Shown here: piece after piece, positions 53,636 through 57,540 of the stretch | Numbering within the stretch: the first letter of the stretch is position 1 | Layout: each line of letters starts with the position of its first letter | Source of the DNA: Actinomycetes bacterium | GTDB taxonomy: Bacteria; Actinomycetota; Acidimicrobiia; Acidimicrobiales; Bog-793 | DNA: 57,540 nt | Reading direction: 5' to 3' | Assembly (NCBI GenBank): GCA_021838945.1 | Contig: JAKCCH010000007.1 | Location: forward strand, 1-57,540 | The notes under the pieces: generated by a model | Told to the model about the DNA's origin: nothing | Seen by the model: only the letters and a program-made list of their open reading frames with translations | Databases searched by the model: none | Translations under genes and position numbers: made by a program

Positions 53636-54280
53636 TCAGAGCCGCTTGCCCGCCTTCAGGTCGGCGACATAGGTCGCGAGCTGGGACCGCGTCAGCCGTC
53701 CGAGGTACATCGCGACGATCCTCCCCTGCGCGTTGACGAACGCCGTCGTCGGTAGCCCCTCGGCACCGTACGCCTGTGCGAGAGGTGCCTGCGCCACTCC
53801 GACCGGATAGCTCGCCCCTGCCTGGTGCAGCAGCGAGAGCGCCGTGCCCGGAGATGTGTCGTCTGTGTCCACGCCGATGAAAAAGACGCCCCCCGTCCGG
53901 GCGACCGACGCGAGGGCGGACAGCTCCTCGCGACAGAGCGGGCACCACGAGGCGAAGAAGTTCACGACGTAAGGTCGACCGATCGCGCCTCCGAGGACGA
54001 GCGGGGTGCCGCCGCCGAGCCGCTGCAGGACGATCGGAGCCGGAACCTTCTGCCTGGCCGGCGGGTAGACGACGAGATAGAGGCCCGTGGCCGCCCGGAG
54101 ACCTGTCGTCGTGCGGCCGGCCTGCGTGACCGCGTAGCCGATGAGGCCGACGAGGAGAAGTGGGACGAGAACGGCGACCGCGAGGAACGCCCGCGACCGT
54201 CCCCGTCCCGCCGGCTCCACTTTCTCGGGCGCGGCGAGCGCCACCGGCGCGCTGCCGTTGCCTGGCACCGTCTTGGCCAT
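53636..54280 (-). CDS. Membrane-anchored thioredoxin-like protein (TlpA/ResA type)
   Basis: A membrane segment near residues 31-52 (FLAVAVLVPLLLVGLIGYAV) is followed by a linker and a thioredoxin-fold domain facing outwards. The active site is WCPLC in NFFASWCPLCREELSALA; the cis-Pro loop is LPTTAFVN. TlpA and ResA proteins reduce cytochrome c apoproteins or act in outer thiol homeostasis. 214 residues. It is probably transcribed with the acyl-CoA ligase and PLP genes, an arrangement without an obvious functional link. The tRNA-Ser gene lies upstream in the same orientation. Confidence 0.88.
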   Translation of the reverse strand: MAKTVPGNGSAPVALAAPEKVEPAGRGRSRAFLAVAVLVPLLLVGLIGYAVTQAGRTTTGLRAATGLYLVVYPPARQKVPAPIVLQRLGGGTPLVLGGAIGRPYVVNFFASWCPLCREELSALASVARTGGVFFIGVDTDDTSPGTALSLLHQAGASYPVGVAQAPLAQAYGAEGLPTTAFVNAQGRIVAMYLGRLTRSQLATYVADLKAGKRL

Positions 54281-54329
54281 CGGGAGTCGATGGTATCGAC
54301 GGGTACCGCCTGTACGAGGTCGTCTCGGC

Positions 54330-54412
54330 GGAGGGAGTGGGATTCGAACCCACGGGGCTCATCACCCGACGGTTTTCAAGACCGTTGCATTCGTCCGCTC
54401 TGCCATCCCTCC
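54330..54412 (-). tRNA. tRNA-Ser (anticodon UGA)
   Basis: The minus strand folds as acceptor GGAGGGA/TCCCTCC, a D arm, anticodon stem ACGGT/ACCGT with loop CTTGAAA (anticodon TGA, reading UCA), and a long class II variable arm typical of tRNA-Ser. A T arm with TTCGAAT follows. 83 bases, no encoded CCA. No gene is supported in the 175 bases between it and the pheA stop. Confidence 0.95.
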
Positions 54413-54587
54413 TGGTCGCGGCGCTCGGTTACGCGCCACGGCAGGCCTGCTCAGCCTACGCGCGGCGGGCCACAGAGGCTCCACGGGTCGACAAGAATGG
54501 TGCCGTGCCCCCACACGAGGAGTCCCTCGGCGCCCTCGATCTCGCGGGCGTGCCGGGCGGTGCGGCGACCGGCTGACCGGCAGCGCT

Positions 54588-55535
54588 TCAGTCGGCGACG
54601 AGCCTGCGGATCCCGTCGATCCACTCGCCGGCGAGGCGACGGCCCTCGGAGATCTGCTCGCGCAACGCCGGGCCGTGCTCGTCTGCAGCAGGATAGGAAC
54701 CGAGGAACTTGCAGCCGGCGAGCGACAGGTGCAGCTCCCGCAGGCAGTCGCCGACGACTTCGTCGCTCACGTGGCCCTCGAGGTCGATCACGAAGCAGTA
54801 GTCGCCGAGTCCCTGCTTGGTCGGGCGGGACTCGATCTTCGTGAGGTTGAGGTTGCGGGCCGAGAACTGGCCGAGGATCTCGTGCAGGCTGCCCGGGTGG
54901 TCTGAGGCCTGGAAGCAGACGATCGTGGTCTTGTCGTGTCCGGTGGGACGAGGTACCCGATGCTCTGCCACCCCCAAGAAACGTGTCTGGTTCCCCCCGT
55001 AGTCCTCGATCCCCTCCGCCAGCGTGTCGAGCCCGTAGAGGTGACCGGCGAGGCGCGGGGCGATGGCGGCGACTCCGGGCGGATGCTCCTCGCCGACGAG
55101 TCGTGCCGCGTCGGCGGTCGAATTGGCCGCCAGGACCTCGGCGTTGCCGAGCTGCTGGCGGATGAACCGCCGGCACTGCGCGCTCGCATGAGGGAACGAG
55201 ACGACCGAGCGCACCTCCTCGAGGCGAGTGCCCGGTGCCCCCAGCAGGTGGAGGTGGATGTCGAGGACGGCCTCGAGCTGGATCAGGAGATCGGAGTCGA
55301 AGATCAGGTGATCGAGCGTCGCCGACACCGTCCCTTCGATGGAGTTCTCGATCGGGACGACGGCGAGGTCGACCTCGCCGCACTCGGCCGCGCGAAGGAC
55401 GTCTGGGATCGTCGCGTAGGGGATGTGCTCGGCCGCCGCCAGCTCGGGCACCGATACGAGCGCCTCTTCGGTGAAGGTGCCGTGGGGCCCGAAGAAGGCG
55501 ACCTTGTGCACCTCGTGTCGCCCCGTGCCCGTCAT
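54588..55535 (-). CDS. pheA: Prephenate dehydratase
   Basis: PheA makes phenylpyruvate for phenylalanine synthesis. The catalytic domain reads KVAFFGPHGTFTEEAL, VDLAVVPIENSIEGTVSATLDHL, VVSFPHASAQCRRFI, AANSTADAARLV and the QTRFLGVAE motif with the conserved Thr-Arg-Phe. It is followed by an ACT domain (FQASDHPGSLHEILGQFSARNLNLTKIESRPTKQGLGDYCFVIDLEGH) that binds phenylalanine as feedback inhibitor. It is a free-standing dehydratase: no chorismate mutase part. I place the start at ATG 55535 (315 residues). The mRNA is probably leaderless, with TATCCT six bases upstream. Confidence 0.96.
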   Translation of the reverse strand: MTGTGRHEVHKVAFFGPHGTFTEEALVSVPELAAAEHIPYATIPDVLRAAECGEVDLAVVPIENSIEGTVSATLDHLIFDSDLLIQLEAVLDIHLHLLGAPGTRLEEVRSVVSFPHASAQCRRFIRQQLGNAEVLAANSTADAARLVGEEHPPGVAAIAPRLAGHLYGLDTLAEGIEDYGGNQTRFLGVAEHRVPRPTGHDKTTIVCFQASDHPGSLHEILGQFSARNLNLTKIESRPTKQGLGDYCFVIDLEGHVSDEVVGDCLRELHLSLAGCKFLGSYPAADEHGPALREQISEGRRLAGEWIDGIRRLVAD

Positions 55536-55541
55536 GCGGGC

Positions 55542-55549
55542 AGGATAGT
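55542..55549. promoter_or_regulatory. Overlapping -10 boxes of the divergent pheA and larB genes
   Basis: AGGATAGT reads TATCCT on the minus strand (six bases before the pheA ATG) and GATAGT on the plus strand (seven bases before the larB ATG). Both starts lack a Shine-Dalgarno, so both transcripts would begin at or near the start codon. RNA polymerase cannot hold both -10 boxes at once. Confidence 0.45.
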
Positions 55550-55556
55550 GAGCGCG

Positions 55557-56315
55557 ATGGACGAGTTCGAACTGAGACGGCTGCTCGATGATGTGACAAC
55601 TGGCGCCATGACGGCGGACGAGGCTGTGGCGCGGCTGCACCGGCTGCCCTTCACGGAGCTCGGCTACGCCAAGGTCGACCACCATCGGACGCTCCGCCAG
55701 GGCCGGCCGGAGGCCGTGTACGCCCCCGGCAAGACGGCCGCCCAGTGCGCCGGGATCGTGGCAGAGCTGCTGTCGGGATCTTCCGGTCCGGTGGTCGTCA
55801 CGCGGGCCACCGCCGAGCAAGCGGCGGCCTGCCTGGACCGATGCCCGGCCGGGGAGCAGGTGCCGGGATCACTGTCGCCGGGCAGCTTGGCGACCCTGGT
55901 CTGGCGCCCGGCGACCTCTCGCCCGGGACGGGTCGTCGTCTGCACGGCGGGGACCGCCGACCTCCCGGTCGCGGAGGAGTGCGTCACGACGCTTCGCGCC
56001 TACGGCTTCGCACCGGACCTCCTCGCCGACTGCGGGGTCGCCGGTGTGCACCGGATACTGGCCTCGATCGACGACCTGCTCGACGCCGACGCCGTCGTGG
56101 TCGCGGCCGGGATGGAGGGCGCACTGGCGAGCGTCGTCGGTGGCCTGACGCCCGCTCCGGTCGTCGCGGTGCCGACGAGCGTGGGATACGGGGCCGCTCT
56201 CGAGGGCGTCACGGCGCTGCTCGCGATGTTGTCGTCCTGCGCTGCCGGGGTGACCGTCGTCGGCATCGACAACGGGTACGGCGCCGCGTGCGCCGTGGCA
56301 CGGCTGCTCCGGTGA
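55557..56315 (+). CDS. larB: Nickel-pincer cofactor biosynthesis protein LarB
   Basis: LarB carboxylates and hydrolyses nicotinic acid adenine dinucleotide, the first step to the nickel-pincer nucleotide cofactor of lactate racemase-type enzymes. The N-terminal helical part (MDEFELRRLLDDVTTGAMTADEAVARL) and LGYAKVDHHRTLRQGRPEAVYAPGKT precede a PurE-like carboxylase domain. That domain contains TAGTADLPVAEECVTTL, DCGVAGVHRIL, VVVAAGMEGALASVVGGL and a GIDNGYGAA end. The alternative long frame reaching back to 54936 is antisense to pheA. 252 residues. Its stop overlaps the larC GTG. Confidence 0.94.
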   Translation: MDEFELRRLLDDVTTGAMTADEAVARLHRLPFTELGYAKVDHHRTLRQGRPEAVYAPGKTAAQCAGIVAELLSGSSGPVVVTRATAEQAAACLDRCPAGEQVPGSLSPGSLATLVWRPATSRPGRVVVCTAGTADLPVAEECVTTLRAYGFAPDLLADCGVAGVHRILASIDDLLDADAVVVAAGMEGALASVVGGLTPAPVVAVPTSVGYGAALEGVTALLAMLSSCAAGVTVVGIDNGYGAACAVARLLR

Positions 56316-57540
56316 CTGGAGTGGGCGGGAAGCGGGGGGTCGCGTGGTTCAACTGTTTCTCGGGGATCGCCGGCGACATGACGCTCGGCGCGCTGGTGGA
56401 CGCCGGCGCGGACGTCGACCAGTTGCTCCGGCTGCTGGAGCAACTGCCCATCGGGGGATGGTGGCTCGACTTCGAGACCGCCATGCGCAACGGCCTGGCC
56501 TGCACACGTGCGGTTGTCGGGGCGCGGGGCGACAGCGTGGTCAGGACCTGGATGCACATCCAGGGCGTGCTCGAGGAGGCGCGGCTCCCCGACCGGGTGC
56601 GTGAACGGGCGATCGCTGCGTTCCAGGCGCTCGCTGAGTCCGAGGGACGCCTGCACCAGCGTTCACCGGCCCAGGTGCACTTCCACGAGGTCGGCGGCCA
56701 CGACACCATCGTCGACATCGTGGGATCTGCGGCCGCTCTGCACCTGCTCGACGTCGACATGGTCGCGTCGAGTGCGGTGGTCACGGGGACCGGCGTGATC
56801 CGGTCGCAGCACGGGTTGCTGCCGAACCCGGCGCCGGCCGTCGTCGACCTCCTGAGGGGCGTGCCGACGGTCGGCCGCAACCTGAACGTCGAGCTGACGA
56901 CGCCGACCGGCGCGGCCATGGTCAAGGCGTGGGGCTCGTCCTTCGGGGCGATGCCTGCCATGACGATCGCTGCGACGGGCTACGGGGCCGGCGCCCGCGA
57001 GATCGAGGGGATGCCGAACTGCCTGCAGGTCGTGGTCGGCGAGGGCGTGGCCGAGGGGTTCCCGCTCGAGGACGTCCACCGGCCGCTCGTGGTGCTCGAG
57101 ACGAACGTCGACGACGCCACGGGAGAGGCACTCGCCCATGCGGTCTCGGTCTTGATGGACGCCGGCGCCCTCGACGCCTGGCTCACGCCGATCGTCATGA
57201 AGAAGGGCAGACCGGCATACGTGGTGAGTGCTCTTGCCGATGCGGCCCTCGCCGCCCAGCTCGCCGCCACGCTCCAGGCAGAGACCGGGTCGCTCGGGGT
57301 GCGAAGGCACGAGGTCGATCGCTGGGGCGTGGCGCGCTCCGAGACGGAGGTTGACGTGGACGGGATGCCGATCCGGGTGAAGGTGAGCCCCGGGCGGGTG
57401 AAGGCCGAGCGCGCCGACGTGGCGCGTGCGGCCACACGTCTCGGCCGGCCGTCGATCGAGGTGGCCGCACGAGCGGAGGCGGCCTGGTACAAGCGGCGGG
57501 CGCTCGTTGTCGACGCCGAGCGCGAGCCCGATCCTGAGCC
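56312..57540 (+). CDS. larC: Nickel insertion protein LarC (partial, cut by the right edge)
   Basis: LarC inserts nickel into the pincer cofactor in a CTP-dependent way. About 409 codons are visible without a stop; LarC is usually 390-430 residues, so only the tail should be missing. Markers are FNCFSGIAGDMTLGALVDAG, a VHFHEVGGHDTIVDIVGSAAAL (His and Asp ligands), ELTTPTGAAMVKAW, VLETNVDDATGEALAHA and PIVMKKGRPAYVVS. The GTG overlaps the larB stop (GTGA). larE, the sulfur transferase of the pathway, is not in the window and may follow to the right. A racemase that uses the cofactor is not seen here. Confidence 0.94.
   Translation, partial: MTGVGGKRGVAWFNCFSGIAGDMTLGALVDAGADVDQLLRLLEQLPIGGWWLDFETAMRNGLACTRAVVGARGDSVVRTWMHIQGVLEEARLPDRVRERAIAAFQALAESEGRLHQRSPAQVHFHEVGGHDTIVDIVGSAAALHLLDVDMVASSAVVTGTGVIRSQHGLLPNPAPAVVDLLRGVPTVGRNLNVELTTPTGAAMVKAWGSSFGAMPAMTIAATGYGAGAREIEGMPNCLQVVVGEGVAEGFPLEDVHRPLVVLETNVDDATGEALAHAVSVLMDAGALDAWLTPIVMKKGRPAYVVSALADAALAAQLAATLQAETGSLGVRRHEVDRWGVARSETEVDVDGMPIRVKVSPGRVKAERADVARAATRLGRPSIEVAARAEAAWYKRRALVVDAEREPDPE

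Noticed and set aside
52219-53736. 505-codon plus-strand frame
   Set aside because: Antisense to the acyl-CoA ligase, which has every adenylate-forming motif.

Overview
The window is about 57.5 kb of very GC-rich DNA with strong third-position G/C. It looks like the chromosome of a high-GC Gram-positive bacterium, most likely a member of Acidimicrobiia or a close actinobacterial lineage. That is inferred from three things: the left half follows the gene order around Mycobacterium tuberculosis Rv3579c-Rv3627c (recalled from memory), the sigma/anti-sigma pair is of the mycothiol type, and there are several putative F420-type enzymes. The right half (30-57 kb) has no comparable conserved order. 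No phage, insertion sequence, CRISPR array or replication origin was seen.

Left block, nearly all on the minus strand. From 21.3 kb down to 15.0 kb a run of ten overlapping or near-touching genes reads sigR, rsrA, a DUF2342 zincin, tilS, hpt, folE, folP, a phosphatase-like gene without its cysteine, folB and folK: redox stress control, tRNA lysidine, purine salvage and folate. It is followed by DUF2520, panC, nadB, nadC, coaX and lysS (pantothenate/CoA, NAD, tRNA charging). A polyprenyl diphosphate synthase lies opposite. Then come clpC, radA, and carD-ispD-ispF, leading into a protein with a striking Gly/Arg/Tyr repeat arm that runs off the left edge. Start/stop overlaps of the types ATGA, GTGA and TGATG are the rule here and fix many starts that would otherwise be ambiguous.

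Middle block (29.95-21.38 kb, minus strand). A six-gene operon reads: ECF sigma factor, a 178-residue protein of unknown function, a large TPR-CHAT protease with an intact His/Cys pair, a MoxR ATPase, a DUF58 protein and a TgpA-like membrane transglutaminase. A 39-codon hydrophobic peptide gene with an excellent ribosome binding site and its own terminator is divergent from it. Protease, small middle protein and sigma factor together recall the Csx29/Csx30/RpoE output arm of type III-E CRISPR, but with no CRISPR parts here. This is the best candidate for an undescribed system.

Right block (30.3-57.5 kb), mixed strands: DUF5317 membrane protein, SDRs, CBS protein, AIM24 protein, M55 peptidase, RidA protein, a phosphoesterase/beta-propeller lipoprotein, a NarL/DosR-like regulator with 16-bp tandem repeats upstream, a three-gene cytochrome b operon, two luciferase-like oxidoreductases, a small membrane protein coupled to an SDR, a PPOX-fold protein, an S53 peptidase with an apparent frameshift, tRNA-Thr(CGU), lacZ, a maleylpyruvate-isomerase-like protein, a thioredoxin-like protein/acyl-CoA ligase/sulfur-PLP-enzyme operon, tRNA-Ser(UGA), pheA, and larB-larC (nickel-pincer cofactor), with larC cut by the right edge.

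Many isolated genes and operon heads show a TANNNT -10 box six to nine bases before an ATG or GTG with no Shine-Dalgarno, so leaderless transcripts appear common. No gap between genes exceeds 300 bases; the largest is the 285-base divergent region at 6852-7136.
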